Source of the DNA: Photobacterium sp. TLY01
GTDB lineage: Bacteria; Pseudomonadota; Gammaproteobacteria; Enterobacterales; Vibrionaceae
NCBI RefSeq assembly: GCF_021432065.1
Contig: NZ_CP090365.1
Span: 248,001 to 312,000 of the forward strand
Direction: 5' to 3'
DNA: 64,000 nt
Below, in pieces: positions 18,561 through 27,215 of this stretch. The first letter of the stretch is position 1. Each line of letters begins with the position of its first letter. The notes beneath the pieces were generated by a model, which worked only from the letters and a program-made list of their open reading frames with translations, searched no databases and had not been told where the DNA came from. Position numbers and translations under genes: made by a program.

Positions 18561-19970
18561 TCACCCAAAGAATCGTGCGAGTGTCGGGACCCGGCTGAAG
18601 ATCAAACGGTCGGCGAGCAGCACAATGAAAATCGTGATTCCGGCCAGCGGGAAGCACACGCCCAGAATGGCAATCACAACCATTGCGCCTTTCCACAGTG
18701 TCATATTTTTCGGTGCTGGCGGGGCAGAAAGCACACGCTTGCCTTTCGGCCGGCGCAACCACCACATCACGATACCGCTCAGGCTGATCACAATGAATGC
18801 CAGGCAGAGCACAGTGTTTGCGGCTTTGTTCCACCAGCCAAAGTCGCCCTCGTGCAGTGCAATGCCCCACGCCATGACTTTTGCCATCGGAGAGTATTGA
18901 TCGTACCTGATGTCAGCCAGAATCTTGCCTGTGTACTGGTCGATGTGCAGGGTACGGTCCTGCGTCGCATCGTTAATATCGCTACTCATGGTGCTTTGCA
19001 GCACGCTGTATGCGCCCAGCTCACCTTTCGGCAGATTGACACGAAATGACGTAAAGCCCTGCTGCCTGGCAAACGAAACAACCGACTCCAGATTCACCTG
19101 ACCCGCAATACCGTGATGGCCGGCATGAGAACCTGACATCGGCATTGGCGTTTGCTCCAGGTTCCACGGCACTTCTTCCAGCTCGCCGTGGTTCATCTCA
19201 GCATGCTTGGCATCCGAGAGCGGCACATCCCCAAATACTCCCGCAGGAAAGCTGTTCCATGCCTGCACCATCTTGCTGCCCCAAATTCCCGACCACGACA
19301 GACCCGACAGCAGGAAAAGCAGCAAAAACAGAGATGTTATCACGCCAAGGTTTGCGTGCAGATCGCGCCAGAACGTACGCTTGCCGCTGGCCAGACGAAT
19401 GCGCAATGCACCGGCTCTGCTCGCGTTGTCTCGCGGCCACCACATGTAAGCACCACTCACAATGAGGATCACGGCAAAACTGGCCGCCAGCTCAATCAGA
19501 CGATCCCCCAGATCGCCAATCAGCAAGGTGCCATGAATTTCATTGGCCAAGGTGTACAGGTTGTTATCGCGATCTAGCGAGCCCAGCACTTCAGCAGTGT
19601 AGGGATTCACGGTGACGAACAAGCCTTGTCCATCGGCTGTCACCACCGCAAAACGAGCAGCATCCTCAGGCTGTTTTGGGGTTAGATATTGATGAATCGT
19701 GGCCTGGGGATAGGCTTGCTGAACGGCATTGAGCTGCTGAGTGACAGGCAGGCTTTGAGCAGCCGGTTCGACAAAAAGCAGGTCTTTAAAACGGAGGTTA
19801 TCGATCGTTCCCGCATAGAGCATCATCAGGCCAGTCACCGCCAGCATGATCAAAAAAGGCACCACATACAACCCAGCATAAAAATGCCAGCGCCAGGCCG
19901 TCATGTAGCCGTTACGTTGTTGTGATGGCAGCTTATCCTGCTGCGCCAGAGTCTCGTGATTATGTGTCAT
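18561..19970 (-). CDS. PepSY-associated transmembrane protein (iron-uptake type reductase)
   Basis: A 469-residue inner-membrane protein of the PepSY-TM family. It has a first membrane segment after WRWHFYAGLYVVPFLIMLAVTGLMMLY, a periplasmic PepSY region, conserved SGAYMWWPR, a DLHANLGVITSLFLLLFLLSGLSWSGIWG segment, HEGDFGWWNKAANTVLCLAFIVISLSGIVMWWLRRP, and a final hydrophobic pair. Family members often serve as ferric-siderophore reductases or copper-linked membrane proteins. The ATG at 19970 follows AAGGAAA. A DUF2946 gene lies directly upstream. Confidence 0.88.
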   Translation of the reverse strand: MTHNHETLAQQDKLPSQQRNGYMTAWRWHFYAGLYVVPFLIMLAVTGLMMLYAGTIDNLRFKDLLFVEPAAQSLPVTQQLNAVQQAYPQATIHQYLTPKQPEDAARFAVVTADGQGLFVTVNPYTAEVLGSLDRDNNLYTLANEIHGTLLIGDLGDRLIELAASFAVILIVSGAYMWWPRDNASRAGALRIRLASGKRTFWRDLHANLGVITSLFLLLFLLSGLSWSGIWGSKMVQAWNSFPAGVFGDVPLSDAKHAEMNHGELEEVPWNLEQTPMPMSGSHAGHHGIAGQVNLESVVSFARQQGFTSFRVNLPKGELGAYSVLQSTMSSDINDATQDRTLHIDQYTGKILADIRYDQYSPMAKVMAWGIALHEGDFGWWNKAANTVLCLAFIVISLSGIVMWWLRRPKGKRVLSAPPAPKNMTLWKGAMVVIAILGVCFPLAGITIFIVLLADRLIFSRVPTLARFFG

Positions 19971-20095
19971 TGAGTTTCCTTCCAGTGCGAAAAAATACGC
20001 ACAATTACACTGTTTCTGTCTGTAAAGCAGAAACAACCAGCATAGAGAAATGTTTGGGAAATACGTAAACCGGGGATCAGGCAGATCGATCCCGG

Positions 20096-20446
20096 TCAGA
20101 CCACTGGCGGTGCTCTGGAAGGTGAAAGAAAATAATGCCACTGGCGAGGCATAAACTGATAGGCGCTGACGGGTTGTTCGATCCCTCGTTCACCCAGCCC
20201 CAGCCATCTCTCATCAATATGCGCCAGGCTGAAAACACCGATAGGACAGTGCCCCTGGGTATCATGCTTGAGCTGATCTTGACCATCGGCCAGTTTGACG
20301 AGTTTGAAACCGCCCAGTGTACACAGGCTGGCCCAGGTGCCCGCAGGCTGATGATGGACATTGACCACAGGCATCGCAATGATCAACAGCCAGCTCAAAA
20401 AGCTGGCAACAATCATCATTCTGTGCAGTGGATTCCCGGGGCGCAT
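20096..20446 (-). CDS. DUF2946-like small exported protein
   Basis: About 116 residues with an N-terminal hydrophobic segment (MMIVASFLSWLLIIAMPVVNV), then WASLCTLGGFKLVKL and HCPIGV, resembling the CxxxG...H..CP pattern of DUF2946. Such proteins often sit next to copper or iron uptake and PepSY genes, as here. The start at 20446 has AAGGATGAG upstream; earlier in-frame ATGs at 20458 and 20536 are possible. Confidence 0.65.
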   Translation of the reverse strand: MRPGNPLHRMMIVASFLSWLLIIAMPVVNVHHQPAGTWASLCTLGGFKLVKLADGQDQLKHDTQGHCPIGVFSLAHIDERWLGLGERGIEQPVSAYQFMPRQWHYFLSPSRAPPVV

Positions 20447-20599
20447 TGGTACTCTCATCCTTGGTAGCGATTGAATACTAGTGGCTGATAATTCACTTAA
20501 CAAGAATAAATCGGGAATGATTGATTCATCTGGCAAAAAATGCCTGTGTGGCAGATGGGTTGTCTTCGATGAAGTGCGGCAATAAGTAAAGGGTAGAGG

Positions 20600-20717
20600 T
20601 ATGTCGCGCTTGAGTTCAGTGCTTCTCTCAGCTCTGTACTACGCGCGCCAGACACTCTTTGCTCGCCCAAAGAGTGCCCAGAAATGCTTTTGAGTTCTTT
20701 GTCGCTGCCCGGGTCGG
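20600..20717 (+). repeat. Three-hairpin repeat, truncated copy R2
   Basis: The left part of the ~180-bp repeat: it starts TATGTCGCGCTTGAGTTC, and hairpin 1 is CACTCTTT..AAAGAGTG with a different loop (GCTCGCCC). The copy stops at GCCCGGGTCGG, at the edge of hairpin 2. It sits in the 580-base gap upstream of the aegerolysin gene. Confidence 0.75.
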
Positions 20718-21018
20718 TAAAACATCAATATGTAGCCCCTCATACCTTGATGGAAATCGACGCGTTTCATCAAATTCGGAAAGTTCATCGCCTTATTCAA
20801 AGCAGGAATGTTCGTGCAGAAACCAGGTTCTAAGCCGATATGTAAATCACAACATGATGAATTACTGCAGCTTTAATCCTCTACTCACACATTGGAAACA
20901 TGCTGTTGTTTTCGGATACCCATGCACTATTTTTATGCTGACTCTCTTAGAGCAATCGCCAGTTCGTGGTTATAAGTTGTCAGCGATAATTCTAGGATTC
21001 TTAAACTTAATTGCATTT
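20718..21018. other. AT-rich leader region upstream of the aegerolysin gene
   Basis: About 300 AT-rich bases between the R2 repeat and the ribosome site of the aegerolysin gene. An open frame from 20659 runs through the repeat and has no family features, so I treat this as the promoter region. No specific promoter could be fixed. Confidence 0.35.
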
Positions 21019-21030
21019 TAAGGAGCTTAC

Positions 21031-21444
21031 ATGGCTTACGCACAATGGGTCAGCTATACCGTCATCGCAGATAACTGCAACCTGCAAGTGAAAAATGCGG
21101 AACATAGCTGGGGTAAATTTTATAAGTATGACAATAAAGATGATGAACTGTCGCCTGAAGAAGTGAATGGGCAAGTCGTCGAAATTGGGCAGGAAGGTTT
21201 TAATATCGTAAGCTCCTGTGGTCGCTCTGATTCAGCTTCCGGTACCCAAGGTTCGTTTGATCTGTTCGACGGTTCAACAAAAGTCGTGACTCTGGTTTGG
21301 GATTGTCCCTGGGGCAGTAAGTCAAACAGCTGGTCTCAAACTGGCCAGAACCGCAATTATGTTGTGTCTGTGACAGGCGGCTCCATGAACTCTGGCGCCA
21401 TTGGTGTCCTGACTGTGGAAGTGATCAAGAAACACGTCAGCTAA
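21031..21444 (+). CDS. Aegerolysin family protein
   Basis: A 137-residue beta-sandwich protein matching the aegerolysin family along its whole length: AQWVSYTVIADNCNLQVKNAEHSWGKF, then SSCGRSDSASGTQGSFDLFDG, then LVWDCPWGSKSNSWS, then VTGGSMNSGAIGVLTVEV. Family members bind membrane lipids (ceramide phosphoethanolamine, sphingomyelin/cholesterol). Some form pores with a MACPF partner; P. aeruginosa RahU is a bacterial example. No MACPF gene is in this window and there is no signal peptide. The start has AAGGAGC 6 bases upstream and a strong terminator follows, so it is monocistronic. Confidence 0.93.
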   Translation: MAYAQWVSYTVIADNCNLQVKNAEHSWGKFYKYDNKDDELSPEEVNGQVVEIGQEGFNIVSSCGRSDSASGTQGSFDLFDGSTKVVTLVWDCPWGSKSNSWSQTGQNRNYVVSVTGGSMNSGAIGVLTVEVIKKHVS

Positions 21445-21449
21445 AATAG

Positions 21450-21484
21450 AAGGCAGTGCGCAATTGTATCGTCCGCACTGCCTT
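21450..21484 (+). terminator. Terminator of the aegerolysin gene
   Basis: Arms AAGGCAGTGCG and CGCACTGCCTT, followed by TCTTTTATT. It lies immediately after the stop codon. Confidence 0.85.
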
Positions 21485-21628
21485 TCTTTTATTCACCGGA
21501 TAATGACACATCGCAATCACGCTTTGCTGCGCCAAATCTAAATCGCTGCATACATATTCCCCAAATGGCAATCATAAAAAAGCAGCGTTTCCGCCGCTTT
21601 TCTTACTACTCATTTGGCTGATTCGCCG

Positions 21629-22516
21629 TTATGCCGTGACCAGCTTGCTTCGACGGGCTTTCAGTCTCAGCTGGGCAACCGCCACGCCGCAAAGCACCAT
21701 ACCACCGCCGATCAAGTGCACCGCTTCCAGCTGTTCGTTCAGCAGAACACTGGCGATGATAGCTGTAATCACAGGCATCAGATTCATGAACATGGCCGTT
21801 TTATCTGCACCCAGCATCTTAATGGCTTTCATCCAGCACCAGGGGGCAATGACCGAGGCCGGAATCGCAGCAAACAGGATCAGCGGCAGCGACTCACCGG
21901 TAATGCCGGTCCGCTGGCTGATGAAGAGCATAGGTAAAAGAAACAGGACGGCAAACATGCCCTGAACATACACAGATTGCCAGTTACTCAGCGGCATGTC
22001 CCAGCGTTTGATCAGCACGCAGTACAGTGCATACACAAAAGCTGCCAGCAGGAGTAAAGCATCCCCTTGACTCATGCCCTGAGACAGCAACTGAGACGGT
22101 TCGCCGTGGCTCAGCATTAATACCAGCCCGCCAAGCGACAGTACAGCGCCCACCATGGCCAGCGGTGACAGCTTTTGTTTCAGGAGCGGTACACTCAGAA
22201 ACATACTCATCAATGGGACCAGCGACATAATCAGGGCCATATTGGTCGCTGTGGTGGTCGGCGCGGCAAAATACCCCAACGACTGGTTCAGCACCATGCC
22301 CAGAAACGCCAGCAATGCCAGCTTTGACAGATACGGTTGAATGACTGACCACTGACGAATCACAGAAGTAATCACAAAAGGGGTCAATGCCAGCATGGCA
22401 AAAAACCAGCGGTAAAAGGCGATCGCTCCCGGATCGATTACGCTGTAGGAAAGTTTGTTAACAATGGCATTCCCTGCCCAAATTGAAACTGTCAATAAGG
22501 GAAATAAGTAGATCAT
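21629..22516 (-). CDS. EamA/DMT-family transporter
   Basis: A 295-residue inner-membrane protein with about ten hydrophobic segments in two EamA repeats. The first repeat starts YLFPLLTVSIWAGNAIVNKLSYSVIDPGAIAFYRW, and the second ends LMPVITAIIASVLLNEQLEAVHLIGGGMVLCGV. Family members export amino acids or other metabolites. The substrate is unknown. It is divergent from the DJ-1/AraC regulator. Confidence 0.9.
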   Translation of the reverse strand: MIYLFPLLTVSIWAGNAIVNKLSYSVIDPGAIAFYRWFFAMLALTPFVITSVIRQWSVIQPYLSKLALLAFLGMVLNQSLGYFAAPTTTATNMALIMSLVPLMSMFLSVPLLKQKLSPLAMVGAVLSLGGLVLMLSHGEPSQLLSQGMSQGDALLLLAAFVYALYCVLIKRWDMPLSNWQSVYVQGMFAVLFLLPMLFISQRTGITGESLPLILFAAIPASVIAPWCWMKAIKMLGADKTAMFMNLMPVITAIIASVLLNEQLEAVHLIGGGMVLCGVAVAQLRLKARRSKLVTA

Positions 22517-22866
22517 GCGTTGCCTTCGCTGAGATTACAGAAAAATACGCTGTACGTATGTCTTCATTGTCTCAGGTCAGCTCAGAAATACATATCTCTA
22601 ATCGGACACACGACCCTTAGATTCAGACAGATCAGTCATTATCGGCAAGAACTGAAATCGTAATACAGTTTCGCCACTCTCTGCATCGGTACAGGAGCCT
22701 GAATCACGACAACCGTTCAGCGGCGTATCCCAGTGCCAGATTTCAACAATGACATAAATAAAATCAATCACTTAAAATAATACGCCGCCATACTCCTTCA
22801 ATTGCACTGGTCACTCTGTCTGGCTGGGTGGTACATTGTTCCCTGAACTGACGCTCAATGGACTGA
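22517..22866. other. Divergent promoter region
   Basis: 350 bases between the DMT transporter gene and the DJ-1/AraC regulator gene. No repeat copy or operator palindrome that I can defend. Confidence 0.4.
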
Positions 22867-23895
22867 ATGGCAATGAAACATGCCAACCCGAATACAACGC
22901 CGATAGATATCTTTTTCCTGCTGACCCCTGACGTACATTTACTCGATCTGGCTGGCCCCTGTCAGGCTTTTCATGAAGCCATCAGCTATGGCATGGATCT
23001 GAATCTGCATTTCATCAGTGATCAATGCACCCTGAGCAGTCATCAGGGGCTCACGCTTGGCGGCATACAGCCTTTGCCGTCTGTCTTGCCAGAGAATGCC
23101 ATCGTGGTTGTATGCGCCTCGAAATACCATGAAGGGATATACCGCAATCAGGCCAGTGAGCGATGCATTGAATGGCTCAGGCGCACCCCGAAAGCTGATA
23201 CCCGGATTCTCGGCATTTGCACCGGGGCTTTTTTACTGGGGTTATCGGGCTGGCTGGATAACCGTCAGTCGACCACGCATCACAAACTCACACAGGCGCT
23301 GTCGCAGCACTTCCCTGCTGCAGACGTGTTACCGGAACGAATTTTTGTGCAGGATGGTCAGGTCTACACCACCGCAGGTGTGACAGCCGGTATTGATCTG
23401 GCCCTTCAGCTCATCGAGGAGATCAGCGGCAGCCGGTTTGCCATGGAAGTGGCACGGGAGTTGGTGGTTTACCGGCGTCGTATGGCAAACGATCCGCAGA
23501 TCTCCAAACAACTCAGCTACCGCAGCCATATTTCACCGCTGGTGCATTCCATTCAGGATTATCTGCAGGCCAGGCTGCATGAAAAACTGGCGCTGACTGA
23601 TATCGCAGACGCTTTTCGGGTCTCTTCCCGCCATATGCAGCGGGAATTTAAAAATGCCACCGGCCTGACGATAAGAGAGTTTCTGGTCGAGCTGAGATTG
23701 GAAGAAGCGAAGAGCTACATTGAAAATGGTGACACCATTGAAGTCGCAGCGTTTAAGTCCGGTTTCCCCCAGGCCAGCTCATTGCGGGCCGCCTGGAAGA
23801 AAAAGTATAAAACCCTGCCAAAAGAATCCGCCGCTAAAGTGGATGCGGCGGCCGAAAGTACAGGGAGATACCTGTTCAATCGCTCAACCGGGTAA
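22867..23895 (+). CDS. AraC-family regulator with DJ-1/PfpI domain
   Basis: A 342-residue GlxA/FtrA-type regulator. Residues 12-190 form a DJ-1/PfpI-like domain (IDIFFLLTPDVHLLDLAGPCQAFHEA, nucleophile-elbow motif ILGICTGAFLLG, TTAGVTAGIDLALQLIEE). Residues 220-325 hold two AraC helix-turn-helices (LALTDIADAFRVSSRHMQREFKNATG, and IEVAAFKSGFPQASSLRAAWKKKY). These regulators sense small amines or amino-acid derivatives. Its 3' end overlaps the convergent hydrolase gene by 20 bases, which suggests linked control of that operon. Confidence 0.9.
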   Translation: MAMKHANPNTTPIDIFFLLTPDVHLLDLAGPCQAFHEAISYGMDLNLHFISDQCTLSSHQGLTLGGIQPLPSVLPENAIVVVCASKYHEGIYRNQASERCIEWLRRTPKADTRILGICTGAFLLGLSGWLDNRQSTTHHKLTQALSQHFPAADVLPERIFVQDGQVYTTAGVTAGIDLALQLIEEISGSRFAMEVARELVVYRRRMANDPQISKQLSYRSHISPLVHSIQDYLQARLHEKLALTDIADAFRVSSRHMQREFKNATGLTIREFLVELRLEEAKSYIENGDTIEVAAFKSGFPQASSLRAAWKKKYKTLPKESAAKVDAAAESTGRYLFNRSTG

Positions 23896-24739
23896 CAAAA
23901 AACTGAGACGCCAGTTTGAGAGCATGTTTGGTGGCTTCAGGGTTATAGCGGATGGGGACATTTCCCCCCTTGCCCTGAAAAGCATACGGGTCGAAGAAAA
24001 GACTTTCGGCTCTGGGTAACTCAAAAGCATGCGTTGCACCGGGCAGTGTCACCAGTTTCACCAAGGACTGGTTAGACGGTGGCAGCTGGCTGACTAACGT
24101 CTTGCAATCATCCGGGCCATCATATTTGTCGTCTTCACCCGACAAAATCATCAGGTGGCGGTCTGCAGCAATGCCGGTAAACGGATAACCCGGCACCTTG
24201 TTATAGGCCCAGCACACGGGATAATTGGCTACCAGCGCTTTCAGTGTGCCAGTTTCCTGTTCACCCGCCATCAGCATGGCCACCACACCGCCCCAGGAGA
24301 AGCCAATCAGGCCCAGTTCGCTGGCATTGATATCCTGTCGGGATTTCAGATAATCAATCGCTGCATACACGTCAGGTAAGGTCTCTTTGACATGCTTGGG
24401 ACGAGACAAACCGCCATCCAGCCCGCGCGCGGCCCACATGTCGATTTCCAATGTGGCGAAACCCTGTCTGTTCAGCACCTGGCTGTAGAGCTCACCGCGC
24501 TCATCCACCCCCCCAGAACCATGCACGATGATGACCGCTGGCAGCGGTGTCTCTATGCCAGCAGGCTTGGTGAACCGTGCAGCCACAGTCACCGGATGAT
24601 CAGTCGTTTTTCCGGACTGGAAAGCGACATAATTGTGTTTAGACAAAGCATTTGCCGTATGGCTCTGCGCCGCATTGACTGTACTTGTGACCAGTACAGA
24701 AACAGCCAAAAGCGCGGCGTTTCGGAATGTTTTCTTCAT
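23876..24739 (-). CDS. Secreted dienelactone-hydrolase-like alpha/beta hydrolase
   Basis: A 287-residue protein with a signal peptide (residues 1-24, ending VNAAQ). The fold is dienelactone hydrolase-like: VIIVHGSGGVDERGE, nucleophile Ser148 in GFSWGGVVAM (Ser rather than the Cys of classical DLH), an acid in LSGEDDKYDG, and His in GATHAFELP. The likely reaction is ester or amide hydrolysis in the periplasm. Its ATG overlaps the stop of the PLP-enzyme gene (ATGA), making it the last gene of the four-gene HDO operon. Confidence 0.85.
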   Translation of the reverse strand: MKKTFRNAALLAVSVLVTSTVNAAQSHTANALSKHNYVAFQSGKTTDHPVTVAARFTKPAGIETPLPAVIIVHGSGGVDERGELYSQVLNRQGFATLEIDMWAARGLDGGLSRPKHVKETLPDVYAAIDYLKSRQDINASELGLIGFSWGGVVAMLMAGEQETGTLKALVANYPVCWAYNKVPGYPFTGIAADRHLMILSGEDDKYDGPDDCKTLVSQLPPSNQSLVKLVTLPGATHAFELPRAESLFFDPYAFQGKGGNVPIRYNPEATKHALKLASQFFVTRLSD

Positions 24740-25935
24740 GACAGCGATACAACTTCCCTGAGTGAGTGTTTAACCTGAGAGGCAGCCAACGCCTGCCCCA
24801 AATCCTGAATGATGTCCTGACTGGCTTCCAGCCCGACACACAGTCTGACCAGGCCGTCTGAAATACCATACTGCAACTTCTCTTCCTGAGAATACCGGCA
24901 GTGAGTCGTTGAGGCCGGGTGCGTCACCATGGATTTAGTGTCACCAATATTGGTACAACGGGCCACCAGATTCAGTGCGTCAATACAGCGCCAGGCCGCT
25001 GCCTGACCCCCTTCCACGATAAAACTAATCACCGGGCTGTGGCCAGTTTGCTGCTTAGCGATCACTTCAGCCTGCGGATGTACAGGACTGAAGGTGGAAA
25101 AGACCTGCTTCACACAAGACTGCTGACGCAACCAGGCTTCTACTTTTCTGGCATTCTGTTCATGCATGGCCATTCTGGCTGTCAGCGTGTCCAGACCGTG
25201 ACTCAGGACCCAAGCCGTAAAGGCATTCATGCAAGTTCCTGAGCTGCGCAGATAGTTTTTCAAGGGCTGGATCACGTCTTTACGTCCGGCAATGACACCG
25301 CCAACCGTTCTGCCCTGCCCGTCCATAAACTTACCGGTTGAGTGCAACACCAGATCAGCCCCGTGATTTAACGGCCGCTGATTGACTGGCGACAGCAAAG
25401 TGTTATCCACCACTAACAGGGCATGATTTCGTTTTGCCAGCCCGGACAGCCAGCTTAAGTCAGCCACTTTCAGCAGTGGGTTGGTGGGTGACTCAACCAG
25501 TATCATGCGGGTGCGGTCACACATAGCAGCTTGCCAAGCATGCTGGTCATCCAAATCCACACAAGTCGCCGTGATGCCGAACTGGCCAAAATACTGACGG
25601 AAAAGATGCGTTGTGGTACCGAAGATGCCGCTGGCCAGCACAACATGGTCGCCCTGCTTCAAGAACGTCATGGCCAGTGCCAGGTAAGCGGCCATGCCTG
25701 AGGCAAAGGCCACCGCCGCTTCAGCGTTTTCCAGCGAGGCCAGTTTGCGTTCAAAATGTTCGACCGATGGGTTGGTAAAGCGGCTGTAAATATTGCCTTC
25801 TGTGACCCCGTTGAATCTGTCACTGGCTTCCTGCGCCGAGGTAAAGTCATAGGCCGATGTCATGGCAATGGCAGCGGCATGGGAGTCATCCAGTGCAGGA
25901 AAACCCATGTGTATAGCCCGTGTTGATTGCTCCAT
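24736..25935 (-). CDS. Cys/Met-metabolism PLP enzyme (MetZ/CGS-like)
   Basis: A 399-residue fold-type I PLP enzyme of the cystathionine gamma-synthase / O-succinylhomoserine sulfhydrylase family. It has IYSRFTNPSVEHFERKLASLE, AFASGMAAYLA, the cofactor Asp177 in LLVVDNTLLSPVNQRPL, and Lys202 in LHSTGKFMDGQGRTVGG as the expected Schiff-base lysine. By similarity it performs gamma-replacement or gamma-elimination on an activated amino acid. It lies 32 bases after an MFS gene and overlaps the hydrolase. That context suggests a specialised product rather than routine methionine synthesis. The start at 25935 follows AAAGGA. Confidence 0.88.
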   Translation of the reverse strand: MEQSTRAIHMGFPALDDSHAAAIAMTSAYDFTSAQEASDRFNGVTEGNIYSRFTNPSVEHFERKLASLENAEAAVAFASGMAAYLALAMTFLKQGDHVVLASGIFGTTTHLFRQYFGQFGITATCVDLDDQHAWQAAMCDRTRMILVESPTNPLLKVADLSWLSGLAKRNHALLVVDNTLLSPVNQRPLNHGADLVLHSTGKFMDGQGRTVGGVIAGRKDVIQPLKNYLRSSGTCMNAFTAWVLSHGLDTLTARMAMHEQNARKVEAWLRQQSCVKQVFSTFSPVHPQAEVIAKQQTGHSPVISFIVEGGQAAAWRCIDALNLVARCTNIGDTKSMVTHPASTTHCRYSQEEKLQYGISDGLVRLCVGLEASQDIIQDLGQALAASQVKHSLREVVSLS

Positions 25936-25967
25936 GCTTTTGATTCCTTTCATCATTGAGTCGGCGA

Positions 25968-27215
25968 TTAAGAGGGCGTAACAATCTGCGATTGCGGCTT
26001 CTCTTTAAAGGCATCAGAGAAATAGAAAACCAGCCCCATGGCGACAGAGACAAAGCACAAACCGGTCACCGCGAGTGTGATAAAGGAGTAACTTTGCGTC
26101 GCATCATAGGACAGTCCCCCCAGCCATACCGTACCGAAGACGAAGACCTGGTGAACGGTAAACAGGCAGCCAAAAATCTTGCCTTTTACTTTCTCGCCGT
26201 AAGCTTTGAGGCACATCAGTGACGTGACGATGACGGTGCCCATATAAGTCAGGCCAAACAGCACGGCAAAAATCATGCACAGCAACAAACTGTCTGCTGA
26301 GAGCACAATCAGCATCGAGGCACCACGCACCGCATACAACAGAGCCAGCATTAAAGCCGGTGCCGAAAAGCGCAGTAAGTAACCCACCAAAAACGCGCCA
26401 ATCAGTTCTGCGGCACCCAGCACGCTCAATGATGAGGCAACGATGGTGGCCTCCCCTTCTCCCCCGGTAAAACGTTCCTGCAACATAGGAACCAAATGCA
26501 CATCGACATAAGCCATTGAGGCACCGCAACCGCCAAATGACAGCGCCAGCAGCAAAAACAGCGGCTTTCTCAGATGTTGATGCCATTTCAGATCATCTTC
26601 ATGGCTCTCGGCTGCAGTCTCAGAGACAAATTCCCGGCGCGGAAAAACGCGGCACAACCAGATACAGGCAGGCAGGATCACCACGGCAAACACACCGAAG
26701 ATGATCAGACTGATGTCCTGCCAGATCACAAAGGTATTCAGCCACACCCAGAATGGCGACAGCACCATAAAGCCAATCGCGGTCCCGTTGGTGATGGCAG
26801 CGTACGCCATCCCTTTGTTCTGGCTGTCGAAGATCCGGTCGACCAAAAGGGCCAACGGCACAAAAGTCATTGCCGTTAATGCATAGGCCGCCAGCACGCC
26901 GAACAGCACCAGAAACAGCCAGAAGTTGAATGCTACTGCCATCAGCAGATAGACAAACACCGCAACCACAGCGCCAGACAAAATGGTCAGCGCCGGGCCA
27001 ATGCGGTCGCATATCCAGCCAACCACAGGAGACAGAATACCAATCGACAAGCCAAACAATGCGCTGGTGAGCGAGAAGATACCCCGCCCCAAGCCGCACA
27101 TGCTGGCTAAATCGAGAAAATAAACCTGATAGCTGCCTTTGATCGATGACGCCCAGAAGGTCACCAGCACGCCGACGGTGATGGCGATGATCTGTTTATT
27201 ACGGGATATATCCAT
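25968..27215 (-). CDS. MFS transporter (MCT/OFA-like)
   Basis: A 415-residue inner-membrane carrier with about 12 hydrophobic segments. The N-terminal half contains GSYQVYFLDLASMCGLGRGIFSLTSALFGL and GWICDRIGPA, resembling monocarboxylate or oxalate:formate-type antiporters. A cytoplasmic loop (SETAAESHEDDLKWHQHLRK) separates the halves. Its ATG overlaps the stop of the HDO gene as TGATG, so the two are translationally coupled. It probably moves the substrate or product of the operon. Confidence 0.88.
   Translation of the reverse strand: MDISRNKQIIAITVGVLVTFWASSIKGSYQVYFLDLASMCGLGRGIFSLTSALFGLSIGILSPVVGWICDRIGPALTILSGAVVAVFVYLLMAVAFNFWLFLVLFGVLAAYALTAMTFVPLALLVDRIFDSQNKGMAYAAITNGTAIGFMVLSPFWVWLNTFVIWQDISLIIFGVFAVVILPACIWLCRVFPRREFVSETAAESHEDDLKWHQHLRKPLFLLLALSFGGCGASMAYVDVHLVPMLQERFTGGEGEATIVASSLSVLGAAELIGAFLVGYLLRFSAPALMLALLYAVRGASMLIVLSADSLLLCMIFAVLFGLTYMGTVIVTSLMCLKAYGEKVKGKIFGCLFTVHQVFVFGTVWLGGLSYDATQSYSFITLAVTGLCFVSVAMGLVFYFSDAFKEKPQSQIVTPS

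Noticed and set aside
20659..21021. A 120-codon frame ending just before the aegerolysin gene
   Set aside because: It begins inside repeat R2, reads through AT-rich sequence, and has no ribosome site or family similarity.
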